A program made the position numbers and the translations under genes. This document shows positions 1 to 10,136 of a DNA stretch of 64,000 nt, piece by piece. Source of the stretch: Notospermus geniculatus (lineage: Eukaryota > Nemertea > Pilidiophora > Heteronemertea > Lineidae). Each line of letters opens with the position of its first letter. The stretch's first letter is position 1. A model generated the notes under the pieces. It saw only the letters and a program-made list of their open reading frames with translations. It had not been told where the DNA came from and searched no databases. The DNA is taken from positions 824,210 to 888,209 of the forward strand of contig NMRB01000001.1 of assembly GCA_002633025.1 (NCBI GenBank), read 5' to 3'.

Positions 1-604
1 GGCAGGAGCCCGCACAGGACCCGCAGGGTACACTACGGGCCTTCTACGGGCTTTCTACGGCCTACCGATCACATGAAAACGCCGGGAGAATTGGGAGCAG
101 CAAGCTAATCAATGCGGCGCCCGTTTGGCTGGTGAAAAATGTCCCGGTGCCCGTGGCGACCGTGAGGGAACCGGCCGGGCACCGTACGAAATTGGCGAAA
201 ATCGGCCAAAATGTCTGTTTTTACTCGCCGTACGGGCCCCGGAGTGGATATGTGACCTAGGCCGATTGTTGACGGGTCTTGCGATTACTCTCCACCAATT
301 TTCACCGGGCACCGTAGAATATGTGACCACACACACCGTAGACATGAAATTCGTAATGGACCCGTACGGTCTCTGAAATCCACGGCAAGCCGCCGGTGGG
401 GAAAATCGTAGGGGGCCCGGTGGATATGTGACCTAGGCATAAGTGTGATACAGTGTATAAAACACCCAAACCTGGGTGGTTTATGTAGATTGAGACATAT
501 TTTAAAACAAATATTGTGGACATTTTTATTTGCAAACTCCTCTCTTCCTTTTAAAAGTAATCGTACAATTTGTTTTTGTCTCTAGCCTTCTGTTGGCTGG
601 TGGA
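1..604. repeat. Left-edge repetitive stretch without a gene
   Basis: No supported coding sequence. The first 450 bases carry recurring short words: CTACGGGC near the start, and the phrase GTGGATATGTGACCTAGGC, which occurs near 242-261 and again near 420-438. This suggests a truncated repeat entering from the left edge. I cannot assign it to a family. Confidence 0.4.
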
Positions 605-713
605 TCCAGTAGGGCTGAAACGGTAATATTGTCGTCCTGGGTAAATCTTAAACTTACCCAGCACAAGCTCGGTAATCCTTTTTCTTACCCACCATCTTCC
701 TGGGTAAACTTAA

Positions 714-899
714 GGTACGCAAATCTTACCCAGTTTGAAATTGGCACCACGTAGATACCTGATTCCGAGGTGTACTCTACTGCATGTGTAGGCCTACTGC
801 TGACCACGACGTGGACCGCGGTATCTGTGGAAGCGATCACAATCCACAACAATGGTATCTACGTGGCGCCAATTTCAAACTGGGTAAGATTTGCGTACC
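714..899. repeat. Nested inverted repeat, 46-bp arms
   Basis: Arm 714-759 is the reverse complement of 854-899 with one mismatch in 46 positions, separated by a 94-nt loop. It lies inside the 614-2048 element. Its arms share the word CTTACCCAG with the outer element's ends, so it may be a rearranged copy of that terminus. Confidence 0.8.
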
Positions 900-901
900 T
901 A

Positions 902-1509
902 AAGCCGCTGTCACACGTGCGACAGTTGGCCTGCGTTTAATTGCGATAGACAATCGCAGGTGTACTGTCGCAAATTAATGCAAACTATCGCAGACCTTGC
1001 GATAATACTGCAGGCACGCAATCGCGTATAATCGTGAAATTGTGGAAATGTTCAAAAAATTTAACCTTGTCGCAACCTATCGCAAAGCAACTGCAGATTG
1101 TCGCAAAATATCGCACATTAGTGAGCTTCTGCAAGCGCCCGGTTAGGCCATACGACTACGTTTATCTATTGTTTGGGTGCACTCACACAATAGATAACGT
1201 CGTCGTAGAGCCTAACCGGGCGCTTGCAGAAGCTCACTATTGTCGCAAAAAATCATTTATAACCCCAAATTATCGGTGTCGACTGAAGAGGCTGCAGACA
1301 GAAAACCCGTATTGTCGCAAGATTGTCGCAGCTATAATCGCAGATTGTCGCAAACAACCCCAAGTGAACGCAAAAAAACGCTGATTATCGTTAAGTTTAC
1401 GACAATTCTGCGACACGTCTGCGACAAATCTGCGATAATTTCTGCGATTGTTTGCGTAACGTAGAAAAATACAATCGCACGCAAATTGTCGCACGTGTGA
1501 CAGCGGCTT
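902..1509. mobile_element. Nested fold-back element with GTCACACG-type ends
   Basis: The 23 bases at 902-924 are the exact reverse complement of 1487-1509 (core GCCGCTGTCACACGTGCGAC). The interior is dense in the words TTGCGAT, TCGCAA and CTGCGA on both sides, as expected of a decayed long palindrome. It sits inside the 614-2048 element and contains a further hairpin at 1121-1237. No ORF of note. Confidence 0.7.
1121..1237. mobile_element. Third-level hairpin MITE with TA flanks
   Basis: Arms 1121-1171 and 1188-1237 are about 50 nt each with only a few mismatches; the outermost 27 bases (GTGAGCTTCTGCAAGCGCCC onwards) are perfect. The hairpin is flanked by TA on both sides, as for elements that duplicate TA. 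It is the innermost member of the nest in 614-2048. Confidence 0.75.
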
Positions 1510-1510
1510 A

Positions 1511-1964
1511 ATGCGGATGTCAGGTCACAGTGCGATTGCCTGCGCTACGACGGAACAGTCGGCATCTGGTGTCGCAATCATGGTCAGGTCACAAAAACGA
1601 AAATGTGTATGATCATCGTGGAACAAGCAGTATCAGCGCGCAGAGAATCGTAACCGTGTTCAGGTCACCTGCGAATGGATTACGCCCGTCGGGATAAGTT
1701 AAATAGGTTCAACTCTTGCGATTTGTGATCTTTTGGATCGACGACTGATCCCGATCGTCGTAACTGAGTCGCAACTGCAGTCATGTCACACCAGCGACTG
1801 ATTTGTTCCACGCTGTCGTGACTCAGACGCAAAGTGATCCGGAAAAGTCAGCCTGCGCCTGTTCTGTGCCATCGCAAGGTCCACCTGACATCCGCATAAA
1901 GCCTGCCGCACACTGGAGCTATCTGCTGAGCAAACGGTCTCGACTGACTTTTTGCTCAGCAGAT
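1511..1964. repeat. Further fold-back (1511-1897) and a 14-bp perfect hairpin (1921-1964)
   Basis: ATGCGGATGTCAGGT at 1511-1525 is the reverse complement of 1883-1897, with weaker inverted similarity inside. Immediately beyond, ATCTGCTGAGCAAA (1921-1934) pairs perfectly with 1951-1964 across a 16-nt loop. Both lie inside the 614-2048 element. Confidence 0.6.
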
Positions 1965-2064
1965 ATAAGTGGTGGGTAAGAAAAAGGATTGCCCAGCTTG
2001 GTGCTGGGTAAGATTAAGGTTTCCCAGGACGACAATAACTGTTTCAGCTCCAGTAGGCCTAGCG

Positions 2065-4454
2065 AACGACGTCACACCATTTCCAGTCTTGGGGTCTACG
2101 CTGCTGGTGTAGTTGAACTGAAGGCGTCACAGAGTTGAGTGTTCGTTTGCCCTTGCATTTCCATCCAATGATTTGAAGTAAGGAACCATCGCTCTGCGTA
2201 CAGACTCAATAGGCCTTCCATGTTTCCCAGGCCCTACGATGACAGCATGATGCATTGAGGGAATCAGTATTCCTACGCCACACCGCGCATGGTGTGCTGT
2301 GACGAACGTGAACGTCTGAGATCATGAATAAAGACTAGTAATGCTTTTACTTGAATTTTGCAACACAAATACACTAGGCAATGCTGTAGAAATATGAAGC
2401 ATTTGCTAGTCTGTATTCATATGACCCAGTCTCTGGGTGCCGTGATGAGACTGCGTGACGGTGAATTCGATCGACTTCTTTCTTCAATTCCCACTTGTCG
2501 AGACACAATCTCGGACTCGACTGAAGTGAAGGAAGTGAAAAAAAATATCTAAATAGGCCTGTTCGTCTGTTTGATGGCATACAATATGCATGTAGATACC
2601 GGGAGTAAAAGGCATCAAAAATAGATATGGCATACAATATACCAAGGTTGAGCTATGTTGGGACCGGGAACCGGGAACCAGTCTAATATACCCCGAGGTC
2701 AGAGGACCCATGACACCAAGTTTCGGTTCGATTTGATTCTTAGCTTGGCCACCAGGTGGCAAAAGCGAAAACTCAAATTCAAATAATTCCGAAACTAACA
2801 CCTGGATCGTCTCCAAATTTTCATCATGGCTGCATCTAATGGGGATACATGACGTACATGTATAATGGGTTTTTGATTTGACCTACTTTTCAAGGCCGCA
2901 GAGGTCGAAGTTCAAAATTTTGTCATTGGTGGCACATTTCGTGGCTATTTGACCTAATATCTTCTGACTTGGTTTGATCAGGTGTCTGGGTACCCGCTGT
3001 TATTAGTTCTTCTGGTACATCACACAGGTGAGCACATGGTCCATGGGCCATTTCATTCCGTAGTCTATTTCCGAGCTATCCTCACAAATCATTACAAATT
3101 CAGATCAGGCTGATTTCTATCCAGTTGGCCAACCACAGAAACAACAATTTCGATCTATAAAATCTATTTTGCACGAAATATATTCCAATAGGCCAAAATT
3201 GCTATCTCGGTGGTGCGAAATAGCACTGTGAGTTCTGTTGAGAAAAAAACCGTGTCNAACGACGTCACACCATTTCCAGTCTTGGGGTCTACGCTGCTGG
3301 TGTAGTTGAACTGAAGGCGTCACAGAGTTGAGTGTTCGTTTGCCCTTGCATTTCCATCCAATGATTTGAAGTAAGGAACCATCGCTCTGCGTACAGACTC
3401 AATAGGCCTTCCATGTTTCCCAGGCCCTACGATGACAGCGTGATGCATTGTGAGGGAATCAGTATTCCTACGCCACACCGCGCATGGTGTGCTGTGACGA
3501 ACGTGAACGTCTGAGATCATGAATAAAGACTAGTAATGCTTTTACTTGAATTTTGCAACACAAATACACTAGGCAATGCTGTAGAAATCTGAAGCATTTG
3601 CTAGTCTGTATTCATATGACCAGTCTCCGGGTGCCGTGATGAGACTGCGTGACGGTGAATTCGATCGACATTTTTCTTCAATTCCCACTTGTCGAGACAC
3701 AATCTCGGACTCGACTGAAGTGAAGGAAGTGAAAAAAAATATCTAAATAGGCCTGTTCGTCTGTTTGATGGCATACAATATGCATGTAGATACCTGGGAG
3801 TAAAAGGCATCAAAAATAGATATGGCATACAATATGTACCAAGGTTGAGCTATGTTGGGACCGGGAACCGGGAACCAGTCTAATATACCCCGAGGTCAGA
3901 GGACCTATGACACCAAGTTTCGGTTCGATTTGATTCTTAGCTTGGCCATCAGGTGGCAAAAGCGAAAACTCAAATTCAAATAATTCCGAAACTAACACCT
4001 GGATCGTCCCCAAATTTTCATCATGGCTGCATCTATGGGGATACATGACGTAGTGTACATGTATAACGGGTTTTTGATTTGACCTACTTTTCAAGGCCAC
4101 AGAGGTCGAAGTTCAAAATTTTGTCATTGGCACATTTCGTGGCTATTTGACCTAATATCTTCTGACTTGGTTTGATCAGGTGTCTGGGTACCCGCTGTTA
4201 TTTGTTCTTCTGGTACATCACACAGGTGAGCACATGGTCCATGGGCCATTTCATTCCGTAGTCTATTTCCGAACTATTCTCACAAATCATTACAAATTCA
4301 GATCAGGCTGATTTCTATCAAGTTGGCCAACCACAGAAACAACAATTTCGATCTATAAAATCTATTTTGCACGAAATATATTCCAATAGGCCAAAATTGC
4401 TATCTCGGTGGTGCGAAATAGCACTGTGAGTTCTGTTGAGAAAAAAACCGTGTC
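2065..4454. repeat. Near-identical direct duplication (2065-3256 and 3258-4454) with one N at the junction
   Basis: Both copies start AACGACGTCACACCATTTCC and end GAGAAAAAAACCGTGTC, with only scattered substitutions and small indels between them. A single N at 3257 separates them exactly. This pattern is most simply two haplotypes placed in tandem by the assembler, though a recent real duplication is possible. No coding gene was recognised in the unit; the short ORFs differ between the copies. Confidence 0.85.
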
Positions 4455-4526
4455 AGGGGAGAGACTGTGTGACATTGTGCACAGGCTCAGTGTGCAGACT
4501 GCTGTGCTAGGCCTGCATATTCAACC

Positions 4527-4688
4527 TAAAGCCGGGGTGACAGACTGGCGCGTAGCGCCAGTCTGCAAGCGTTCCGCCAATCAGATTCTTCGTTGGGTGT
4601 TTCGGTCAGTGTTATCGCCTCCATGGCTGGTTGAACGGTCCGGTTTCCGGACGCGTTGCTTACGCGCCATAGTCTGTCACCGCCTTTA
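4527..4688. mobile_element. Fold-back MITE, AAAGCCGGGGTGACAGAC ends
   Basis: The left end AAAGCCGGGGTGACAGAC matches the reverse complement of the right end (GTCTGTCACCGCCTTTA) with a small gap. A palindromic GGCGCGTAGCGCC follows the left end. It lies directly beyond the 2065-4454 duplication and carries no gene. Confidence 0.6.
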
Positions 4689-4689
4689 C

Positions 4690-5745
4690 TTCAACATGGG
4701 CAAAATGCCAAGCTTGACCAAATAATTACAAATCGTACCGTGGTATGGCAGGGGGAAATATTTTTATTGTCCGATTAACGCCTTGAACGCATCTTCACTG
4801 AGTTCAGGTAAAGACTCGGCTTCTCCTCCCTTGACCTTCACGCAAGCAAACCATATTCCGTGTTCAACGGATTTCCCCGGTCCCAGAAATAGCAAATCAC
4901 TGCAAAGCTTGCATCAGCAGCTCTGATATGATGACAAGATGGCGGTCGATGAAACTTTATTCGAATGCAAATTCTCCGTGGAAGGACTTACAAGTACTCA
5001 AAAAGAAGCCGCGAAGCCAATATTCGATGGAGACTATTTGTTAGTCTGTCGTAGGACTGGGGGAACGCAACCCCGTCTCAAACCAAAATCGCAACGGTGG
5101 ATCACCCGGTTAAGGTTGTTCCCGAAACCCAGAATTCAAAATTAGGATCTTTTCTGCATATCCTATGCAAATGCAGGTCGAAAGGTACCGCCGGGTAAAA
5201 TTATCCATGCCCGGCCCATCCTTCGGTCGAAGACGCACACTCTTTAGCCCATGTTTACTCCAGTCATCACGTCACCGATAAATGTGTTCCCATCATGGAT
5301 GTTTTAAATCTATTTGATGAAGATGATGATGTACATGTATCTCAAGGTGTATCCTGATAACTAAGGCAGTATCATTCGAATGGGACAGAAGTAAAATGAA
5401 ACTCATGCCATCAACCAGGAGAGACACAAGTCTATCAGGGGTGTGATAGAAATCGACTTCAAACGCCGACTGATCCTGAAGCCACACCATAGTGCTGATT
5501 ATCATAAATCATCCAAGAATCGCATGCTTTACAGAATCAGTTCATCAGACTAACAATCATTATATTGTCCTGAAGTGATCGATAAGTGTGTTGCCATTTA
5601 CCAATTGCTCGAAGCGTTTATGGTGCAATGTGTTTGATATTGTTTGGGTTCATCGATCGCGATTGATTGCCCAGCAATACTGTCAATGATACAATGGTAG
5701 CAAAATCGCTATCGCAAAAAAAACGAGACAAGTTCTAATTTGCCA
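4690..5745. other. No gene or repeat recognised
   Basis: Only short ORFs without recognisable similarity. Nothing else is supported here. Confidence 0.5.
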
Positions 5746-5754
5746 AAGACATCC

Positions 5755-6085
5755 TAAACTCCCTACGCAGTTGTGAGTCGCGCCCCCTTCGGTTTACTCG
5801 CTCTCCACAACTGCTTTACTTCGTGGAAGTCGCCGCGTTTGGTCAACAGATGGGGTCAGGGCCTGGCGCGAGTTTTACAGCCTATCAGCACGCTGCTTTC
5901 AGAACTCTTTGGCCCGTTGGCAACGTATGTTCTTGTGCTACCATGGCTACGAACCGCTCGGCCAATGAAAAAGTGTTTCAGGCCAGCTTGGTTTATACCG
6001 GTTGCTCTCATGGTCGACTCTCTCAGCGCCATCTGTTGACCAAACAACCGAAGGGGGCGCGGTACACAACTGCGTAGGGAGTTTA
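5755..6085. mobile_element. 331-bp inverted-repeat element with perfect 9-bp target duplication
   Basis: It begins TAAACTCCCTACGCAGTTGT and ends with the exact reverse complement of that sequence. It is flanked by AAGACATCC at 5746-5754 and 6086-6094. The inverted arms extend inward through the CGCCCCCTTCGG word (reverse complement near 6047-6058). There is no transposase. The 9-bp duplication is the same length as for the 614-2048 element, but the ends are unrelated in sequence, so two different Mutator-like families are likely. Confidence 0.8.
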
Positions 6086-6225
6086 AAGACATCCATGCAT
6101 GGAATCAGACAGATCTAACATATCGCTGTATTAATCTACATACATGTTTAATGTGCGTGAGGTTTTTTTGACAGAAGGAGTGAAACTGTTTTCTTAGATC
6201 TAGACTATCCAAAATAAAGCACTAC

Positions 6226-6322
6226 GATCGGCACATAAAATGATATAAAACAGAAGTCGTCCCCGAAAACTGCAAATTTTCGACCCCAGTTGGGGTCTTC
6301 CTCTTCCTCTTCCTGCGACCCT
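6226..6322 (+). repeat. Interspersed repeat copy 1 (TTTCGACCCCAAC..GGGGTC stem family)
   Basis: Shares CACAAAATGAT, GAAGTCG, TTGCAAATTTTCGACCCC and GGGGTCTTCCTC in order with copies near 23567, 23928, 26648 and 45590. This copy ends in a CTTCCT trinucleotide-like run (6297-6318). See the finding on a hammerhead-like core. Confidence 0.7.
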
Positions 6323-6886
6323 TGGTCAAATATCATGGCTATAACGACTAAATTTCGAGTGACTATCTTTGAGCTATCACTTGAGAGTTCAGTGTCCGAC
6401 GAATGAAATAAATTCAGATTCACATTCACATTCAATTAAAAGTTTGTAGGAATATTCTGTCAAAATCGCTATATACATGTATTATTACCCTCTTGTTAGG
6501 TTGATTCAAATTTCAGGGCTCTCATGGGCAGCGTATTCCCTACACAGTGTGCTAACACATAAGTAACCTTCGCAAAATTCTGCAAAATTAACAAAAACTT
6601 CAAGCTTCGAAACAAATAATTTGAAAGGGCCGTACATACACTTTATAGAGTGACGCACGAACTATATTCCAACTAAAACATTTAATAGAACAACGACAAA
6701 TGAGGTGAAAAGAATTCGCCCTGTGGCACTCCGCCATTGTACAAAATGCTGTGCAGTTGGAGTAACATGCGGTGTGAAAAGGTACACAGGCAACATCGAA
6801 GATGAACAACAACGGTTCAGAGAACTTTGTGTCATAAGCAAGACATGATTACTACAACTAGTACAGGGCAATTAAGAAGATCAAGA

Positions 6887-8459
6887 TCACTTTGGATAGT
6901 ACGCTTCGTAGAGCTTTTGATCCGTGCCAAGTGCGACCTCCGGTGCCGTTAATTTAGTCTTGAATTTCGTCGAATACAACTTGCATTCCCCACCTTGTGT
7001 CTTCAACGTGAACATCATACAGAGACGATACCTGAGACAGAGCCTGCCGCACAAAATATCCGTCATATCATTGTGTGTCTCGTACAGGAACGCGTTGAAC
7101 GTCTTCAGTTCGGTGTTCTCTCTGAAGAACATGTTGCAGTAACTAAAGTCAGCTGAAATTTGAAATGCGAGCGTTGTTCAGAACGGTTAACTTCTTAAAC
7201 GCCAGGGGTCGTATGCATAAAACATCTTAAGTGTAAAATTTCCCTTATCTTTTGTTTGGAACAATAGTTTAAGGAAAGTTTTACACTTAAGATGTTTTAT
7301 GCATACAGCCCCTGGTTTTAAGGATTTTTTTCTTTTTTTATTATCGGTCAGTATAACGGAATGAGAAAATAAGGCATTTATTTCTTCATGTCAACATGCA
7401 GTATACGTACCGGTACTAAAATTTTTTTAATGTTCAGAGTGGGTCATTTAAACTGAGCACATGCTATAAAGCACATCGAACCTGCTGCGAACATTCCTCA
7501 GTTCGGAATCTTCAGTGGTCTTTTTGCCAATGCAAGAAATGTCTGTTGTGGATCAGGAGAAAATGCATTGCGAGCATGGTGATACTGAAACAAAGTGTAA
7601 ATAAATTCAAAGCTTCAAGAAAACACGGAGAAGTCACTTCTCCATCCAATCCTACCTTCATTCCTTATGTTTTGAAAAATATGCGCCTGTATCGCCATCA
7701 TCCGCCCCCCTGTGGCGACGTTGTTGTCAACTGCATTTCCCCGGCGCTCCAATCCGATATTGGCTGTATCTAGCTGGATAAAGTCCCAGTTTGGGCTCTT
7801 CTGCTTGTATGCCAAAAAACTACTCTTGGTGTTCCTCACCCCGTGGACACCAAGACGATCACCGGGCTTCACCTAAATGAGCGCAGAAACTGTAAGTTTG
7901 CCGTACGAATTTATTTACCAAAGGAAAATACGAAGTGTACGTAACAACAGTTTCAAGGTTACTGTCGGTACAAGACTCTCCTTTTTGGAGAATAATTATC
8001 ATATGACGAGTTTATGTAGAAAAGAGAGAAATACTTAATACGTGTATTTCAATATGAATGTGGATTATCCTTTCTTCCTACCTGCACCGTTGAATCCTCT
8101 GGAAACCAGTAGTTACCTTGACCATCTTTCGTTGGTTCGATACGAATCTTATTTATTACTTTGTATTTCGTCCCATCAAGGCGAAATAAATCAAGGTAGA
8201 ACTCACCCACCCCAAGTGTATAATATCCCCAACCGATTAAATTTCCTGGCGTCGTGATCTTGTACCTTTCTCCCAAAAGCACTACCACTTGATATGTGTG
8301 CGAACTTAGACTTCCTGTAGCGGAAGTGAGCTCTTTATAGGTGACGCCATACGTTTTTGCCCCTTTGCAAAATCGTACTTCTCCGTAAGAAACTTGCGTG
8401 CCAATCGTAGCAATTGCTGTACAGATGAAAAAAAATTCACATCCAAATTTCATTTCCAT
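6887..8459 (-). CDS. Three-exon gene, predicted secreted protein with C-terminal PAN/apple-like domain
   Basis: Coding exons are 8459-8082, 7872-7656 and 7152-6887, with phases 0 and 1 that join without stops (861 nt, 286 aa). Donors are GTAGGA in both cases and acceptors ATTTAG and TTTCAG. The start at 8459 gives a signal-peptide-like N-terminus (hydrophobic core FFFICTAIATIG). Residues about 30-200 look beta-rich, with GYYTLGVGEFYLDLFRLDG and the motif PGDRLGVHG; I do not recognise this domain. The last about 85 residues have the cysteine spacing of a PAN/apple domain (CNMFF, ILCGRLCLRYRLC, GECKLYS), usually a protein or carbohydrate binding module. An alternative upstream first exon exists (see 9031-9103), which would replace the first 14 residues and remove the signal peptide. 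Confidence 0.7.
7202..7315. mobile_element. Hairpin MITE, CCAGGGG..GTATGCATAAAACATC family, copy 1
   Basis: Near-perfect palindrome: GTATGCATAAAACATCTTAA pairs with TTAAGATGTTTTATGCATAC across a short loop containing TTTGTTTGGAACAATAG. It lies in the intron between exons 2 and 3 of the 6887-8459 gene. A second copy is at 27912-28023. Confidence 0.85.
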
Positions 8460-9030
8460 TATCCTTCCTTCTCCTTTCCAACTCTCGAATGGATATTAAG
8501 TGTCCTATATTTCCAAGAGGATCTTTGTGTTCCCTGGAACATCAACAACAGTCAACTTCAGTAGTGTAGGGAAAATGAATCTCCAGCTGAAAACTCGTCT
8601 CCCACCCGGTTGATATATCTCCCTACTTTATACTGAGAGTGTGATGAACATAATTATAGGCCTAATAGACGAGATCACATCAAATATCCAGCTAATATAA
8701 ACTCAACTAAAAAGGTCAAAGACATCATGCATATCAGATTTCCTTTTACGTTATTACGTTATTTTTCGTTTATGTTAATTGCAATTAACTAAAGAACTTT
8801 CATTTTCGAAATTCTCCTTGCTATTGTGAGATTGTCATCCTCGCTATTCACTTTCAACACTTCACGAAATTATTTATAGCATTTGTAATGAGATTGTGCT
8901 GATAGTTTAATAGATTGCCTCCGAGAAGAAAAAACTATGCAAGGTATTGTATGGTGCAAAAAAGGTATGTTCAGTTCATAATACATGTAGCATGACGTAA
9001 TCGTCGTGTCGCAGTGGTCACGTGACTTAC

Positions 9031-9103
9031 TGGCGTCCATTTCAAATATTGGTCGGATGAAGAAGTCCAATCCATTCCCCGTTTTCTCTTGCAAATCCGT
9101 CAT
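9031..9103 (-). CDS. Candidate alternative first coding exon
   Basis: ATG at 9103 in good context (CCAAAATGA) opens MTDLQEKTGNGLDFFIRPIF and reaches a consensus donor GTAAGTCA after 73 nt (phase 1). A strong acceptor (T-rich tract then CTGTACAG) at 8417 inside the first exon of the neighbouring gene is also phase 1, so splicing 9031 to 8416 gives an open frame that continues that gene. If used, the protein lacks the signal peptide. Splicing is inferred from sequence only; this could also be the first exon of another gene. Confidence 0.4.
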
Positions 9104-9830
9104 TTTGGAGCAGATAACAGCAAGGTAAGTTCATGGATTACTACAAGGAGATGTCGTGAGTCTATGAGGAATGTACAATTATCTTCTCATGGGTTCAACT
9201 GGGAGAAGTCGTCGGTCGATTTGTGTAGCCTTCTGTGCATCGGACAACGTCCTCTGTGTTATGCATGACGGTACATGATGAATGCACACAGGAGCACGAA
9301 CGCCCCGTGCATGTCGCGGCGCGCAACAAGCTTCCCTTCAGCTGCATCGGCCGCTTCATTGCTGACACTCCATGGTTTTCAATCTTGACACTAGAGGGTC
9401 TTGGGACGAGGTTCAACCAACACCCTCTAGTATCGTTCGAAGGTTACCATCTTCAAAAGTAGTGCAACGGAAGGATAAATGGAAAAATATCTACCAATTG
9501 TGATCAGGCTCCTAACGGTAACTCTTTTAGGAGGAGCGATGCGGTCAATGGCGGCGACCGGTCGATGACAGTGTCTATTTGTGTAACGTAGTGGAGAAAA
9601 TCGGCACTGTTGGAGAGTTTGCATGGTTTTATAGGATGTCACAGATAGGAAGCGATGCATGTCCGCGTTCCTTTCATCTCGCTCTTTCGCCCATTGCCTC
9701 GAACGTCATCGGTTTAATCAAAACCATGTACTTAGCAAATTGATTATTCAGCTAATCAATTGATTTTTAACTCGCATCTGATGAATTTTAATTTAATGTT
9801 CATTGCAGATGTATCGGATATTTTAAATAT

Positions 9831-10106
9831 CCGAACTCCTAAGGGCCTGTCACACTAAAGTAGTTCTCAAAACGCCCTGCCCCGTCCTAAAAAATCGTAA
9901 AACGGCCAAGAACGTGTAGGCCCCTAACCCTTGGCCAAATAGTGATCGATGTTCTGGAGCACCCTTCCCGCCCATGAAGTTCGTAAAAAGACCTTAAAAA
10001 GTTGCCACTACGTCCACTCCGTTCGCACACAGTTTGGGCCCGTTCGGCAAAATTTTCAAGAACGTACTGAGAACTAGCTCAGTGTGATTGGGGCATAGGA
10101 GTTCGG
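9831..10106. mobile_element. Fold-back MITE with CCGAACTCCTA / TCACAC ends
   Basis: The left end CCGAACTCCTAAGGGCCTG and the right end (reverse complement CCGAACTCCTATGCCCC) match, followed inward by TCACACT and AGTTCTC on both arms. It lies 30 bp beyond the stop codon of the ADAMTSL5-like gene, probably in or near its 3' UTR. Confidence 0.65.
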
Positions 10107-10136
10107 CGTCAATTCGATTACGAACAAAAAAATGTC

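Larger units (their letters stand above)
614..2048. mobile_element. Non-autonomous DNA transposon with long inverted ends and 9-bp target duplication (Mutator-like?)
   Basis: The element begins GCTGAAAC and ends GTTTCAGC. Inverted similarity continues for about 80 bp (614-692 against 1970-2048). It is flanked by a perfect 9-bp direct repeat TCCAGTAGG at 605-613 and 2049-2057. A 9-bp duplication with long terminal inverted repeats is typical of Mutator-like elements; that family name is inference. No transposase ORF is present. The interior is itself made of nested fold-backs: 714-899, 902-1509 (containing 1121-1237), 1511-1897 and 1921-1964. Confidence 0.75.

Noticed and set aside
3117-3520. 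ORFs in the duplicated block (for example RRAMVPYFKSLDGNARANEH)
   Set aside because: The frame is interrupted in one copy and the sequence matches nothing I recognise; treated as non-coding repeat.
4408-4725. 105-codon plus-strand ORF
   Set aside because: It runs through the end of the duplication and a fold-back element; no protein-like pattern.
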